DNA of 64,000 nucleotides from Corynebacterium sp. P3-F1 (GCF_030503635.1 NZ_CP129965.1:186001-250000), one strand, 5' to 3'; counted from the stretch's first letter, positions 8,986-18,499 are shown. Notes: a model not told the origin generated them from the letters alone. Program-made: numbers and translations.

Positions 8986-9891
8986 GTGGACGCTCGCACG
9001 GTGGGCCAACTGTGGCTCGACCACCTCGCAGTCGAACGTGGCGTGTCGGCTAACACGCTGAGCAATTACCGCCGCGACGTGAACCGCTACCTGGACTGGC
9101 TCGAGGCCGCAGGCAAAACGGACCTCAACGACGTAACGTCGACGGATCTCGAGGACTACGTGGCGGATCTGCGGCGCGGGGAAAGGGACCGGAAGGGGCT
9201 TGCGGCGTCGTCGGCAAGCCGTGCCCTCGTTGTGGCGCGCGGCCTGCACAAATTCGCGGTGAGTGAGGGAGCGGTAGCCGCCGATGTCGCGGCGCGTGTG
9301 TCACCGCCGAAGCTCGGGGAAAAACTTCCGGACACACTCAGCATCGAGGAGGTGGGCGCGCTTCTCGACGCCTGCCCGGACGACACCCCCGTCCAGCTGC
9401 GCGACAAGGCGCTGCTGGAGGTGCTCTACGCCACCGGTGCGCGCATCTCCGAGGTTCTGGCGCTCGTCGTCGACGACATTGCGGAGACCCGCGACTTCAT
9501 CAAAGTCACGGGCAAGGGCGACAAGCAGCGCGTGGTTCCCGTCGGTGGAGCAGCGCAGCGGGCGCTCGAGGCCTACTTGGTGCGCGGGCGCCCGGCGTTA
9601 TCGGCGGGAAAGTCTCACGCCGTGTTCCTGAACAAACGCGGCGGAGCGCTTTCGCGTCAAAGCGCGTGGACGATCATCAAGGACGCGGCCTCGCGTGCAG
9701 GGTTAGACAAAGACATCTCCCCGCACACGATGCGCCATTCGTTTGCCACACACCTACTTGAGGGAGGAGCCGACGTGCGCACTGTCCAAGAACTGCTAGG
9801 ACACGCTTCTGTCACCACGACTCAGATATATACCCACGTCACACCAGAAAACTTGCGTGAGGTGTGGAGCACAGCGCATCCCCGTTCGTGA
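8986..9891 (+). CDS. xerD: Tyrosine recombinase XerD
   Basis: 301 aa, the usual XerD length. The N-terminal SAM-like core-binding domain (1-90) is followed by the catalytic domain with Arg in YATGARISE, Lys in [10 protein letters not shown], His-x-x-Arg in [14 protein letters not shown], His in LLGHASV, and the nucleophile Tyr in TTQIYTHVT. It resolves chromosome dimers at dif together with XerC and FtsK. GTG start, five bases after the NUDIX stop, implying co-transcription. No dif-like site was noticed nearby. Confidence 0.93.
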   Translation: MDARTVGQLWLDHLAVERGVSANTLSNYRRDVNRYLDWLEAAGKTDLNDVTSTDLEDYVADLRRGERDRKGLAASSASRALVVARGLHKFAVSEGAVAADVAARVSPPKLGEKLPDTLSIEEVGALLDACPDDTPVQLRDKALLEVLYATGARISEVLALVVDDIAETRDFIKVTGKGDKQRVVPVGGAAQRALEAYLVRGRPALSAGKSHAVFLNKRGGALSRQSAWTIIKDAASRAGLDKDISPHTMRHSFATHLLEGGADVRTVQELLGHASVTTTQIYTHVTPENLREVWSTAHPRS

Positions 9892-9913
9892 GTGCGGAGG
9901 AATCACACCCGTG

Positions 9914-9954
9914 TAAGATGGCCGTCAACGGCCCGGCAACTCACGCATTGCCGG
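9914..9954 (+). promoter_or_regulatory. Candidate promoter and structured leader before pldP
   Basis: TAAGAT at 9914-9919 fits a -10 element. It is followed by two inverted repeats, GGCCG-tcaa-CGGCC (9920-9933) and CCGGCAA with TTGCCGG (9933-9939 / 9948-9954). They would lie in the 5' leader of the next gene. There is no T-run, so a terminator for xerD is less likely. Confidence 0.35.
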
Positions 9955-9992
9955 CAACTGCACAACGCTTGCGCGACGTATAAGGAGTGGCG

Positions 9993-10862
9993 GTGACGGA
10001 GGACGGACTTTTCAGCGCTTCGGAGACGGAGGTCGGTCTGACCGGCCGGCCGGTGCGCACCCTGCCGCAACCGGCGCCCGTCGATAAGCACGGTCCCGCA
10101 ACGATCATCTCGATGGTCAATCAGAAAGGCGGCGTGGGCAAAACCACCTCGTCGATCAACCTCGGCGCCTGCTTGGCGGAGCAGGGGCGCAAAGTCTTGC
10201 TCGTGGACCTGGACCCGCAGGGCGCGCTGTCAGCTGGACTCAACGTGTCGCAGGATGAGGATCAGGTGACGGTGTACGACCTGATGCTGGACAACACCTC
10301 GTCCATCCATGCGGCGATCAAGCACACCAACGTCAGCGGTCTTGACCTCGTCCCGGCGAATATCGACCTGTCGGCCGCCGAGATTCAGCTGGTCAACGAA
10401 GTCGGGCGCGAACAAACTCTCGGCCGGGCTTTGCGCCCGGTGCGCGGCGAGTACGACTTCATCATCATTGACTGCCAGCCGTCGCTGGGCCTGCTCACCG
10501 TCAATGCGCTGGCCTGCTCCCACGGTGTGATCATCCCGATGGAGTGCGAGTACTTCTCGCTGCGCGGGCTCGCGTTGCTCACCGACACGGTGGAGAAGGT
10601 ACGCGACCGCATCAACTTCGACTTGGACATCGTGGGCATTCTGGTGACCATGTTCGACCGCCGCACCACGCACGCGCGCGAAGTGATGGACCGCGTCGTG
10701 GAGGTTTTCGGCGACCGCGTCTTCGACACCGTGATCACCCGCACCGTGCGCTTTCCAGAGACCTCCGTGGCCGGCGAGCCGATCATCACGTGGGCACCGA
10801 ATTCGCCCGGCGCGGAGCAGTACCGCAACCTCGCGCTCGAGGTCATTGAACGCACCTCCTAA
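9993..10862 (+). CDS. pldP: ParA-like division protein PldP
   Basis: 289 aa from GTG 9993, which has AAGGAG at proper spacing (GTG 9987 is also in frame). Deviant Walker A motif KGGVGKTTSS lies in IISMVNQKGGVGKTTSSINL, followed by switch region VDLDPQGALSAGL and IIDCQPSLGLLTVNAL. It is a MinD/ParA ATPase. No parB follows; instead scpA and scpB do, the position of PldP (Cg1610) in C. glutamicum, an orphan ParA affecting division-site placement, and of Rv1708 in M. tuberculosis. Confidence 0.88.
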   Translation: MTEDGLFSASETEVGLTGRPVRTLPQPAPVDKHGPATIISMVNQKGGVGKTTSSINLGACLAEQGRKVLLVDLDPQGALSAGLNVSQDEDQVTVYDLMLDNTSSIHAAIKHTNVSGLDLVPANIDLSAAEIQLVNEVGREQTLGRALRPVRGEYDFIIIDCQPSLGLLTVNALACSHGVIIPMECEYFSLRGLALLTDTVEKVRDRINFDLDIVGILVTMFDRRTTHAREVMDRVVEVFGDRVFDTVITRTVRFPETSVAGEPIITWAPNSPGAEQYRNLALEVIERTS

Positions 10863-10889
10863 ACCCCGCCCTGGGCGGGCGAGATTCTC

Positions 10890-11738
10890 ATGAACGCAGT
10901 GAAACCGATCGATCCCCGCGACCCCGTTTACGCAGGCGAGGGCTACCAGCCGGAGATCACGGGTTTCACGCTTGTGCTGAACAATTTCGAGGGGCCCTAC
11001 GACTTGTTGTTGAATTTGATCAGTTCCCGCAAGCTCGATGTGACTGAGGTCGCGCTTGCTGAGATCACCGACGAATTCATCGCGTACGTGAAGCAGCTGG
11101 GGGAGATGGCCGACCTCGATGAGATCACTGAGTTTCTTCTGACCGCGGCAACGTTGTTGAACCTCAAGGCTCAGCGGCTCCTTCCGCGCAGCGGGGACGA
11201 AGACGACGAAGACTTGGAGCTGCTGTCCTCGCGGGACCTGCTCTTCGCGCGTCTGCTGCAATACCGCGCCTACCAGCAGGTGGCGGACCATTTCGAGCGC
11301 TGGCAGGCGGGTGCGCGCCGCCGGTATCCGCGCGCGGTGGGAATGGAGGAGTCTTTCGCCGAAGTGCTCCCTCCGGTCGTGCTCGGGCACACCCCAGGCT
11401 CTTTCGCCGAGCTGGCCGCCTCCGTGTTCCGTCCGAAGCCGCCCGAGGAAGTGCGAGTCGACCACCTGCACATCCAACAAGTCTCCGTCCCGGAGCAGGC
11501 GGGCAAGCTCTTGGGCACACTCGAGCTCGCCGGGCCGGGCCATTGGCTGACGTTCGCGGCTTTGACCCGGGATTGCACCCGCTCGATGGAGATCGTCGGC
11601 AGGTTCTTGGCGGTACTGGAACTGTATAAGGCCCACGCCATCGACGCCCGCCAGGACGAAGCCCTCGGTCCCCTGGACATTGCGTGGACGGGCAAAGACG
11701 TCGATCCCGCAGTTGTGGCGGCTGCCAACTGGGAATAG
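10890..11738 (+). CDS. scpA: Segregation and condensation protein ScpA
   Basis: 282 aa kleisin. The family signature FEGPYDLLLNLISSRKLDVTEVAL-type segment occurs at about residues 34-57, followed by EFLLTAATLLNLKAQRLLP and a C-terminal winged-helix part. ScpA bridges SMC head domains and binds ScpB. It begins 27 bases after pldP and is followed closely by scpB. The acidic linker DEDDEDLELLSSRDL is a usual feature. Confidence 0.94.
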   Translation: MNAVKPIDPRDPVYAGEGYQPEITGFTLVLNNFEGPYDLLLNLISSRKLDVTEVALAEITDEFIAYVKQLGEMADLDEITEFLLTAATLLNLKAQRLLPRSGDEDDEDLELLSSRDLLFARLLQYRAYQQVADHFERWQAGARRRYPRAVGMEESFAEVLPPVVLGHTPGSFAELAASVFRPKPPEEVRVDHLHIQQVSVPEQAGKLLGTLELAGPGHWLTFAALTRDCTRSMEIVGRFLAVLELYKAHAIDARQDEALGPLDIAWTGKDVDPAVVAAANWE

Positions 11739-11768
11739 AAACCAGATGCGTGACAGGAGGAACGCCCC

Positions 11769-12332
11769 ATGGATGAGCATGCGCCGATGCCAATGGTGAG
11801 CCAGCTGCGCTCCCAGATCGAATCGATCCTGCTGGTGATTGACACGCCCGCATCGGTCGCCGACATCGCAGGCGCGCTGCACGCCGAAGCAGCAGATGTG
11901 GAGGCATGCCTAAGTGAGTGGAAGGCCGAGCTGGACGAGCGCGGCTCCGGGATGGACCTACGGGAGACAGCTGAAGGCTGGCGTTTATACACCCGCCCGG
12001 ACAACGCGGAGGCTGTCGAAGCGTTTCTCGTCGACGGCGCGCACACGAAACTGAGTCGCGCGGCGATGGAGACCCTCGCGGTGGTCGCATACCGCCAGCC
12101 GGTGACGCGCGCGCAGGTGGCGGCGGTGCGCGGCGTCAATGTCGACGGCGTGATGCGCACACTGACGCTCCGCGGCCTCATCGCCGAGGTGGACCCGGAT
12201 GAGGCTACCGGCGCGCACCGCTACGTCACCACAGAGCTGTTTTTGGAGCAGCTCGGCATCGATTCCCTCGATCGCCTGCCGGACCTTGCACCGCTGCTTC
12301 CGGAAGTCGATTCCATCGAAGATGCCTGGTAG
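11769..12332 (+). CDS. scpB: Segregation and condensation protein ScpB
   Basis: 187 aa, two winged-helix domains. Recognisable pieces are QIESILLVIDTPASVADIAG, the hallmark LSRAAMETLAVVAYRQPVTRAQVAAVRGVNVDGVM region, and YVTTELFLEQLGI. It is the partner of ScpA in the SMC condensin complex. AGGAGGAA precedes the ATG. The neighbours scpA and rluB keep the order found in most actinobacteria. Confidence 0.94.
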   Translation: MDEHAPMPMVSQLRSQIESILLVIDTPASVADIAGALHAEAADVEACLSEWKAELDERGSGMDLRETAEGWRLYTRPDNAEAVEAFLVDGAHTKLSRAAMETLAVVAYRQPVTRAQVAAVRGVNVDGVMRTLTLRGLIAEVDPDEATGAHRYVTTELFLEQLGIDSLDRLPDLAPLLPEVDSIEDAW

Positions 12333-12343
12333 TTTGGGGGACT

Positions 12344-13366
12344 ATGACCCCACCCGCTCGCCGAGAAGGCACACCGGACAGGAGCAAGGACGAGAAGTTC
12401 TTCCTCTCCAACGCGAAACCCGCGAAACATCAGAACGTCAGCCTGAATAAGCGGCGTGAGAACGCCGAGAAGAACGCTGGCCGTACCCCGGACGGCCATG
12501 AAGAGCCGCACCCGCTCGCCGATAACTGGTGGGATGAGCGCGATGATCCCGTTGCGCCCTTGGGCAAGGCAGTCGAAACCGACAGCGGCGAGCGGCAGCG
12601 CCGCGCACCGAAGCGGACCAAGAACGCCAAGAACGAAGGAATCCGCCTGCAGAAAGTGCTCGCGCAGGCGGGGGTGGCTTCCCGCCGCCACTCCGAGGTG
12701 ATGATCGACGAGGGCCGAATCGAGGTCAACGGGAAGATCATCCGGCAGCAGGGAGTGCGCGTCGACCCGAATGTGGACATCATTCGCGTCGACGGTGTGC
12801 GCGTGAACGTCAACGAGGAGCACCAGTATTTCGCGCTGAACAAACCTCGCGGGATGCACACGACCATGGAGGACGATCTCGGCCGCCCCTGCGTCGGCGA
12901 TCTCGTTGCGGACCGTGTTGTATCGGGCCAGCGCCTATTCCACGTGGGCCGCCTCGACGCGGACACTGAAGGATTGCTGCTGCTCACCAACGACGGGGAG
13001 CTGGCCAACCGTCTCATGCACCCGAAATACGAGGTGTCTAAGACCTACCTGGCCACGGTCCTCGGCGAAGCGAAGCCCGCACTCGTCCGCGAGTTGAAGA
13101 AGGGCGTGGAGCTTGACGACGGTATGGCCAAGGCGGATTACGCGCAGATCGTGGACACCTACCAGGGCCAGTCGCTGGTCCGCCTCGAGATTCACGAGGG
13201 CCGTAAGCACGTTGTGCGCCGCATGCTCAAAACTGCGGGATACCCGGTGCAGCGTCTTGTGCGCACGAAGATTCACACTGTCCAACTCGGGGAACTGAAA
13301 CCGGGAGCCATGCGAGCGTTGAACGAGTCCGAGCTGACGGCACTGTACAAGGCGGTGGAGATGTAA
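12344..13366 (+). CDS. rluB: 23S rRNA pseudouridine synthase, RluB/RsuA family
   Basis: 340 aa. An extended charged N-terminus of about 95 residues precedes an S4 domain (IRLQKVLAQAGVASRRHSEVM) and the pseudouridine synthase domain, with the catalytic Asp in GRLDADTEGLLLLTNDG near residue 205 and the KTYLATV and EGRKHVVRRML motifs. RluB modifies U2605 of 23S rRNA in E. coli; the family also includes RsuA for 16S rRNA, so the exact site is inferred. Its stop shares one base with the cmk start. A GGGGG stretch lies before the ATG. Confidence 0.9.
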   Translation: MTPPARREGTPDRSKDEKFFLSNAKPAKHQNVSLNKRRENAEKNAGRTPDGHEEPHPLADNWWDERDDPVAPLGKAVETDSGERQRRAPKRTKNAKNEGIRLQKVLAQAGVASRRHSEVMIDEGRIEVNGKIIRQQGVRVDPNVDIIRVDGVRVNVNEEHQYFALNKPRGMHTTMEDDLGRPCVGDLVADRVVSGQRLFHVGRLDADTEGLLLLTNDGELANRLMHPKYEVSKTYLATVLGEAKPALVRELKKGVELDDGMAKADYAQIVDTYQGQSLVRLEIHEGRKHVVRRMLKTAGYPVQRLVRTKIHTVQLGELKPGAMRALNESELTALYKAVEM

Positions 13367-14115
13367 TGAGAACCGACGACACGAACACCCCGGACACCCC
13401 TGGCTCACAGGATGCGCCCGAGAATCTTTCGAACATGCCGGACGGCGGCCTCATTCTCGCCGTCGATGGGCCATCAGGCACAGGGAAGTCCACTACCTGC
13501 CGTGCGCTGGCGAAGCAGCTGAACGCCAAGTACGTGGACACTGGCGCCATGTACAGGGTGGCCACACTCGCGGTTCTTCGTGCGGGGATCGACCCGCAGG
13601 ACACCGACGCGGTCATCGCCGCCACGAGCGACCTGCCGCTTGAGATCTCCGACGACCCGGATTCCAGCGAAGTCATGCTTGCCGGCGAGAACGTGGCGGG
13701 AGAGATCCGCGGCCGCGAAGTCACGCAGAATGTCTCGGCCGTCTCCGCGATCCCGGAAGTGCGCATCAACCTCGTTGAATTGCAGCGCAAGCTGGCGCGC
13801 GACGCGCACCGCGCGATCGTCGAGGGGCGCGACATTGGCACCGTCGTGCTTGTCGATGCACCGGCGAAGGCCTTCCTCACGGCTTCACCCGAGGTGCGGG
13901 CCACACGCCGGTACAACCAGGACATCGCCGCCGGGCGCGACGCGGATTATGACACAGTTCTCGCCGATGTGATCCGTCGGGACGAACTGGATTCCTCCCG
14001 TGCGACTAGCCCGCTGCGGCCGGCGGATGACGCGGAACTCATCGACACCTCCGAGATGGATAAAGACGCTGTTCTCGACGCGTTGATCTCGCTCATTGAA
14101 AGGAGCGCACGATGA
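13366..14115 (+). CDS. cmk: Cytidylate kinase
   Basis: 249 aa, phosphorylates CMP and dCMP with ATP. The P-loop [12 protein letters not shown] lies near residues 32-43 and is followed by [13 protein letters not shown], the NMP-binding region [11 protein letters not shown] and [20 protein letters not shown], then the Arg-rich lid [16 protein letters not shown]. The first 20 residues form a non-conserved acidic extension. The stop overlaps the der start by four bases (ATGA). The order rluB-cmk-der matches M. tuberculosis Rv1711-Rv1713. Confidence 0.95.
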   Translation: MRTDDTNTPDTPGSQDAPENLSNMPDGGLILAVDGPSGTGKSTTCRALAKQLNAKYVDTGAMYRVATLAVLRAGIDPQDTDAVIAATSDLPLEISDDPDSSEVMLAGENVAGEIRGREVTQNVSAVSAIPEVRINLVELQRKLARDAHRAIVEGRDIGTVVLVDAPAKAFLTASPEVRATRRYNQDIAAGRDADYDTVLADVIRRDELDSSRATSPLRPADDAELIDTSEMDKDAVLDALISLIERSAR

Positions 14116-15758
14116 CCGGACAGAACGATTCCTTTGCTAGGCACAACGATGAAGAGGACCTGGAAGAAACCCAGTTCCAGTACACGCAGTTCAACCCGGA
14201 CGACTACGAAGGCGAAGTCGTCTCCGAATACGAGGCCTACGAGCAGGCCTATGAGGACGACATCAAAGAAGAGTTCGGAGAAGACTTCGACGATTCCGAG
14301 TTCGGTCCCGCTGATTTCGGCGCGGACGACGGTGAGGGCGAGTTCGGTGACTACGAAGACGAGTATGAATACACCGACGAAGAGTGGGAGGAGATCGGGG
14401 AGGCCTTCGGAATCACCCCGGACGGCCACATCGAGGAAGCCCTGCCGACCGTGGCCATCGTGGGGCGCCCGAATGTGGGCAAATCCACGCTGGTCAACCG
14501 TTTCCTCGGCCGACGTGAAGCCGTCGTCGAGGACCATCCGGGTGTGACCCGCGATCGTGTGAGCTACCTCGCGGACTGGAACGGGCAGCGTTTCTGGGTG
14601 CAGGACACCGGCGGTTGGGACCCGGACGCGAAGGGCATTCACGCCTCGATCGCGCACCAGTCGGAAGCGGCGATGGAGGATGCAGACGTCATCGTCATGG
14701 TCGTTGACGCCCACGTGGGCGTAACGGATTCCGACGCATTCATGGCGCGCAACCTGCAGCGCTCCGATGTGCCGGTGCTCCTGGTGGCCAATAAATTCGA
14801 ATCCGAGTCGCAGTGGGGCGATGTCGCCGAGTTCTACTCACTCGGCCTGGGCGACCCGTGGCCAGTCTCGGCGCTGCACGGCCGCGGCGGTGCGGACGTC
14901 CTCGACGAGATCGTCAAAGCGTTTCCGGAGGAGCCGAAGGCGGCGGCCTCGATCACGGAGGGCCCGCGCCGCGTAGCACTCGTGGGCAAACCGAATGTGG
15001 GCAAGTCGAGTCTGCTGAATAAGCTCTCCAAGTCCGACCGCGCCGTCGTGGACAATGTCGCCGGCACGACTGTAGACCCAGTGGACGAGCTCATTCAGCT
15101 CGACGAGAGGCTGTGGCGTTTCATCGACACAGCAGGCCTGCGCAAAAAGGTCAAGAATGCTACCGGGCACGAATACTACGCGTCCCTGCGCACCCGCGGA
15201 ACGATCGATGCCGCCGAGGTGTGCGTCGTGCTTATCGACGCCTCCCAGGAAATCACCGAGCAAGACCAGCGCGTCATCTCGATGGTGCTCGAAGCGGGCA
15301 AGGCCATGGTCATCGCCTTCAATAAATGGGACCTCATGGACGAGGACCGCCGCTACTACTTCGACCGGGAATTCGACCTGCAGTTGAATCAGCTGCCGTG
15401 GGTGTCCAAGATCAACATTTCCGCCGAGACGGGCCGTGGCCTGCACCGCCTAGAGAAGGAAATGGTCACCGCGCTGGAGAATTGGGATAAGCGCATCTCC
15501 ACCGGCCAGCTGAATAACTGGATGCGCGAGGCGATCGCGGCGAACCCGCCGCCGATGAAGAACAACCGCCTGCCGAAGGTCCTCTTCGCCACGATGGTGA
15601 GCACCCGTCCGCCGACAATCGTGCTTTTCACTACCGGCTTCCTCGACGGCGGCTACCGCCGCTACTTGGAGCGTAAGTTCCGCGAGCAGTTCGGTTACCA
15701 CGGCACACCGGTCCGGTTCGCGGTGCGCGTGCGCGAGCGCAACCCGCGGCGCCGGTAG
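14112..15758 (+). CDS. der: Ribosome-associated double GTPase Der (EngA) with acidic N-terminal extension
   Basis: 548 aa. Two tandem GTPase domains: first G1 [10 protein letters not shown] near residue 117, then DTGGWD, and NKFE; second G1 [10 protein letters not shown] near 291, then DTAGLR and [11 protein letters not shown]-like C-terminal domain follows ([19 protein letters not shown]). Der assists 50S ribosome assembly. Residues 1-110 are an unusually acidic Asp/Glu/Tyr-rich tail (for example [20 protein letters not shown]) absent from standard Der proteins of about 440-490 aa. Overlaps cmk. Confidence 0.95.
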   Translation: MTGQNDSFARHNDEEDLEETQFQYTQFNPDDYEGEVVSEYEAYEQAYEDDIKEEFGEDFDDSEFGPADFGADDGEGEFGDYEDEYEYTDEEWEEIGEAFGITPDGHIEEALPTVAIVGRPNVGKSTLVNRFLGRREAVVEDHPGVTRDRVSYLADWNGQRFWVQDTGGWDPDAKGIHASIAHQSEAAMEDADVIVMVVDAHVGVTDSDAFMARNLQRSDVPVLLVANKFESESQWGDVAEFYSLGLGDPWPVSALHGRGGADVLDEIVKAFPEEPKAAASITEGPRRVALVGKPNVGKSSLLNKLSKSDRAVVDNVAGTTVDPVDELIQLDERLWRFIDTAGLRKKVKNATGHEYYASLRTRGTIDAAEVCVVLIDASQEITEQDQRVISMVLEAGKAMVIAFNKWDLMDEDRRYYFDREFDLQLNQLPWVSKINISAETGRGLHRLEKEMVTALENWDKRISTGQLNNWMREAIAANPPPMKNNRLPKVLFATMVSTRPPTIVLFTTGFLDGGYRRYLERKFREQFGYHGTPVRFAVRVRERNPRRR

Positions 15759-15793
15759 CCCCTTCGATTGCGAAACGAGCAGGAGACCGCCAG

Positions 15794-16528
15794 ATGCCAA
15801 ATTGTCGGAGCCGAAGGATTGCCCGCACCGTCACCGTGGACGGCATTGAGCGCTCCTACCAGTGCTCCGTCCCTATCACGATTGGCGCCGGCAACCATGG
15901 CAAGCCTTTGCCGGTGATCCTGGTTGTCCACGGCAAAGGCGACAACGGCCTCGACTTCCTGATCGGAACCAATCTGGGCACGGCGAACGCCATTGTCGCC
16001 GCCCCGACGGGCCAGGGCTTGGCCTGGAGCCCCGCCCCCTATGCGGTCACGACGGTGGAGGAAGACACTGCGTTGATCGATGCGATCCTCGCGGATATCT
16101 TTGCGGCGTATCCCGTCGATGAGAGGCGGATCTATTTGGCGGGCTTCTCCAACGGCGGCGGCTTTGCCACCGTGCTAGCCGTCAACGACCCCGAGAGATA
16201 CGCCGGTGTGGCGACGGTTGCTGGTGCAATTCGCACTGATCTGAACCGGATCGCTTCCGGAGCACCGATCGATTACCTGAACATCCACGGCACCTGGGAC
16301 GATGTGGTGCCATATGAGGGACAAAACCGCGGTTCGCTCGGGCTGATTCTTCCCGCCGGGGACGTCACTGAGGCCTTTCGGAAGCGCAACGGGGACCGCG
16401 CCCGCACAGTTCACATTCCTGTCGAGGGAATGAACCATGAGTGGCCGGCGGGGGTGTGGGCCCGCAGCCGAGGCATCGACGTGACCGAGGAGATTCTTGG
16501 TTTCTTCGGTATGGAAACGCTGACCTAA
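15794..16528 (+). CDS. PHB depolymerase/feruloyl-esterase-like alpha/beta hydrolase (LpqC-like)
   Basis: 244 aa. The nucleophile elbow is YLAGFSNGGGFA; the likely acid is Asp in HGTWDDVVPY and the base His in EGMNHEWP. The oxyanion-type VVHGKGDNG segment is near the N-terminus. It lacks a signal peptide or lipobox, so it would be cytosolic unless the start is wrong. AGGAG is placed before the ATG at 15794. The nearby 17528-18499 gene encodes a lipid-anchored relative. Substrate unknown; a polyester or aromatic ester is only a family-based guess. Confidence 0.8.
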   Translation: MPNCRSRRIARTVTVDGIERSYQCSVPITIGAGNHGKPLPVILVVHGKGDNGLDFLIGTNLGTANAIVAAPTGQGLAWSPAPYAVTTVEEDTALIDAILADIFAAYPVDERRIYLAGFSNGGGFATVLAVNDPERYAGVATVAGAIRTDLNRIASGAPIDYLNIHGTWDDVVPYEGQNRGSLGLILPAGDVTEAFRKRNGDRARTVHIPVEGMNHEWPAGVWARSRGIDVTEEILGFFGMETLT

Positions 16529-16564
16529 AGCGGCTCGCGCGTTCACCCGGAAAGGGCCGAGATC

Positions 16565-17365
16565 TTAGTCTTCTCCTGCGCGCCTGTACAGGAAGGCGTC
16601 CGTGCGGTAAGGCAGCGGAATCGGCTGGCCGGGATCGAAACCGAGACGGTCGTAGAGATACCAATTCAAGTTGGCAGCGACTTTCTGCCGTGTGGCTTCA
16701 TTCGCACGCAGCCAGTAGGACCGGGTGCGCGCGAGCGCGAAAAGGTGCTCCGGCGTCACTGCCTCGAACCAGCGAGTGCGCAACTCTCGCTGCAGCTTCC
16801 ACGGAGCGGTGACGGTGGGGTAGAAGCCTTCACGGTGCACGTCCCCGGAGTGGCTGATGCGCGACAAGCGCAACACCCACGGGTGGGAGACATCGAGTGT
16901 GTTCCAGCACAGCATCAGAGCGCCGCCTTGGGCGACGACTCTGTCGGCTTCCGCAGACGCAGCCGCCGTGTCGACCCAATGCCACGTCTGCGCACTCACG
17001 TATGCGTCCATGCTGCCCCCCGCTAGGGCAGTGGCTTCCGCCGTGGCGCGCCACACCGGTACGTCCGGAAGCCGGGAACGCAGCATGCCGAGCATGCTCA
17101 TCGATGGATCCAGCGCCCCCACGAACCGCCCCGGTCGGAGCAGCGTGGAGGTGAGTTTTCCTGTGCCTGCGCCCACGTCGATAAGCGAACGCGCCTCGGC
17201 GACGAGCTCAGCGACATCTGGCGGATAGGTTGGGCGGACATCGTCGTAATCATCCGAGCCGGACCTGAACGCGGTTGCTGTGCGTACGCGAGCTGCATCG
17301 GTGACAAAACCCGGATTCTCTTTCGCGCTCGGCTTGAAATGCCGCGGCTCCGGGTGCGTATTCAT
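16565..17365 (-). CDS. Class I SAM-dependent methyltransferase
   Basis: 266 aa. Motif I is LIDVGAGTGKLTSTLL, then VGALDPSMSMLGML (motif post-I) and a Trp-rich AQTWHWVDTAAASAEADRV segment, as in the Methyltransf_11 (UbiE/trans-aconitate methyltransferase-like) family. Substrate unknown. The ATG sits 7 bases after a TACATT -10, consistent with a leaderless mRNA. The gene is transcribed away from the lipoprotein esterase and shares a palindrome-rich upstream region with it. Confidence 0.85.
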   Translation of the reverse strand: MNTHPEPRHFKPSAKENPGFVTDAARVRTATAFRSGSDDYDDVRPTYPPDVAELVAEARSLIDVGAGTGKLTSTLLRPGRFVGALDPSMSMLGMLRSRLPDVPVWRATAEATALAGGSMDAYVSAQTWHWVDTAAASAEADRVVAQGGALMLCWNTLDVSHPWVLRLSRISHSGDVHREGFYPTVTAPWKLQRELRTRWFEAVTPEHLFALARTRSYWLRANEATRQKVAANLNWYLYDRLGFDPGQPIPLPYRTDAFLYRRAGED

Positions 17366-17372
17366 GGAGTGA

Positions 17373-17378
17373 AATGTA
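17373..17378 (-). promoter_or_regulatory. -10 hexamer TACATT of a leaderless methyltransferase transcript
   Basis: On the minus strand TACATT ends 7 bases before the ATG at 17365, and no ribosome binding site is present. Confidence 0.5.
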
Positions 17379-17396
17379 CCCGCTTATCCGAGCCCA

Positions 17397-17427
17397 GTGA
17401 ATTCACCATGAACGTTCACTGTGAACG
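17397..17427. promoter_or_regulatory. Two adjacent palindromes, probable operator
   Basis: GTGAATTCAC (17397-17406) and CGTTCACTGTGAACG (17413-17427) are perfect inverted repeats with the shared half-site GTGAA(C). They lie in the divergent spacer, just upstream of the methyltransferase -10 and about 35 bases upstream of the candidate -10 for the esterase. This is a likely transcription-factor site; the factor is unknown. Confidence 0.55.
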
Positions 17428-17463
17428 CTTCCGGCTCGCCACGCAAAAACCTCGCGCGACTAA

Positions 17464-17502
17464 TACGATGGCGTAGGTTCACGTGCGGGACGTTTCCCGC
17501 AC
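17464..17502 (+). promoter_or_regulatory. Candidate -10 and leader hairpin of the lipoprotein esterase gene
   Basis: TACGAT (17464-17469, within TAATACGAT) fits a -10. The perfect inverted repeat GTGCGGGA-CGTT-TCCCGCAC (17483-17502) would form an 8-bp hairpin in the leader, or act as an operator. Confidence 0.4.
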
Positions 17503-17527
17503 CGTATGACTAATGCTCCAACGAAGG

Positions 17528-18499
17528 ATGACTCGCACCCCCGTGAAACGACACACACGCATCACCGCCGCGAGTGCGGCACTTGTGCTCACAGCCTCCG
17601 CGCTGGGGGCGTGCGGGGACCGCAAGGACGACCTCCAGGTGACGGACGCTGCCAACGAGTCGCGTGAGGAGCTCGCTGAGGTTGAAGCTGATTTCTCCGG
17701 CGAGCCGAGCACCTTCACCCAAACGATGAAGGTCGCCGGCCGGGAACGCGAGTATATGGTCACCACCCCTCCGAATGTGGACGAGCGTGAAGGCCTCCCT
17801 CTGATTTTCGTCTTCCACGGGTACAAGATGACCGACAAATCTATGCGTTCAATGACGGAATTCGACAAAGCTAACGCCGTTGTCGTGTACATGCAAGGGG
17901 TGAATAGTGCGTGGGCACCCGCGCCTTACGCTGCCACCTCCGGCGATGAGGACCTCGAATTTTTCGATGCGGTGCGCCAGGAAATGCTCGACAAATACCC
18001 GATCGACCCGTCGCGCGTCTTTGCTGCCGGGCATTCGAACGGCGGCGGGTTCGCTGCGTACACCGCCTGCAACCGCGCGCACCAACTCACTGGTATCGGA
18101 ACAGTCTCAGCCGCTTACTACGACACCGTTTTTGACGGGTGCTCTTCGATCCCAACGAAGCAGATCGACTTTCACGGAACAAACGACAGCGTGATCAAAT
18201 ACGACGGCGGTGTCCGCCACGGTGCTGATTACGAGCCCGTAGCCGAGGTGATGGAGCAGGCGGCGCAGAGAAACTACTGCGAAGAGACTCCCGACGAGGA
18301 GACGATTGACCGTCCCGGCGAAGAGTTCATGTGGGAAGGCTGCGATGCTCAGCTACGCCACTACCGCCTCGACGGCAGCGGGCACATCTGGCCCGGCAGC
18401 GACAGTGACAAAGGCCCGGGGGAGAATACCGCCGACGATTTTGCCACCCGTGAGATCCTCGACTTCTTCGGTGTTTCCTACCGCGCGAACCTGGGTTAA
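17528..18499 (+). CDS. Lipoprotein esterase, PHB depolymerase/LpqC-like
   Basis: 323 aa from ATG 17528 (ATG 17513 gives 328 aa; neither has a well-spaced ribosome binding site). The N-terminus has Arg/Lys, a hydrophobic stretch and lipobox SALGAC, so it is probably an exported lipoprotein. Catalytic elements are the VFHGYKMTD loop, nucleophile AAGHSNGGGFAAYT, Asp in HGTNDSVIKYDG, and His in GSGHIWPG. The family includes mycobacterial LpqC and polyhydroxybutyrate/ferulate esterases. Its TAA stop shares TTAA with the stop of the convergent DUF418 gene. Confidence 0.83.
   Translation: MTRTPVKRHTRITAASAALVLTASALGACGDRKDDLQVTDAANESREELAEVEADFSGEPSTFTQTMKVAGREREYMVTTPPNVDEREGLPLIFVFHGYKMTDKSMRSMTEFDKANAVVVYMQGVNSAWAPAPYAATSGDEDLEFFDAVRQEMLDKYPIDPSRVFAAGHSNGGGFAAYTACNRAHQLTGIGTVSAAYYDTVFDGCSSIPTKQIDFHGTNDSVIKYDGGVRHGADYEPVAEVMEQAAQRNYCEETPDEETIDRPGEEFMWEGCDAQLRHYRLDGSGHIWPGSDSDKGPGENTADDFATREILDFFGVSYRANLG

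Noticed and set aside
10230-11882. Open frame of 550 codons on the minus strand across pldP/scpA
   Set aside because: Antisense shadow of well-recognised genes in high-GC DNA; the translation is His/Arg-rich without domains.
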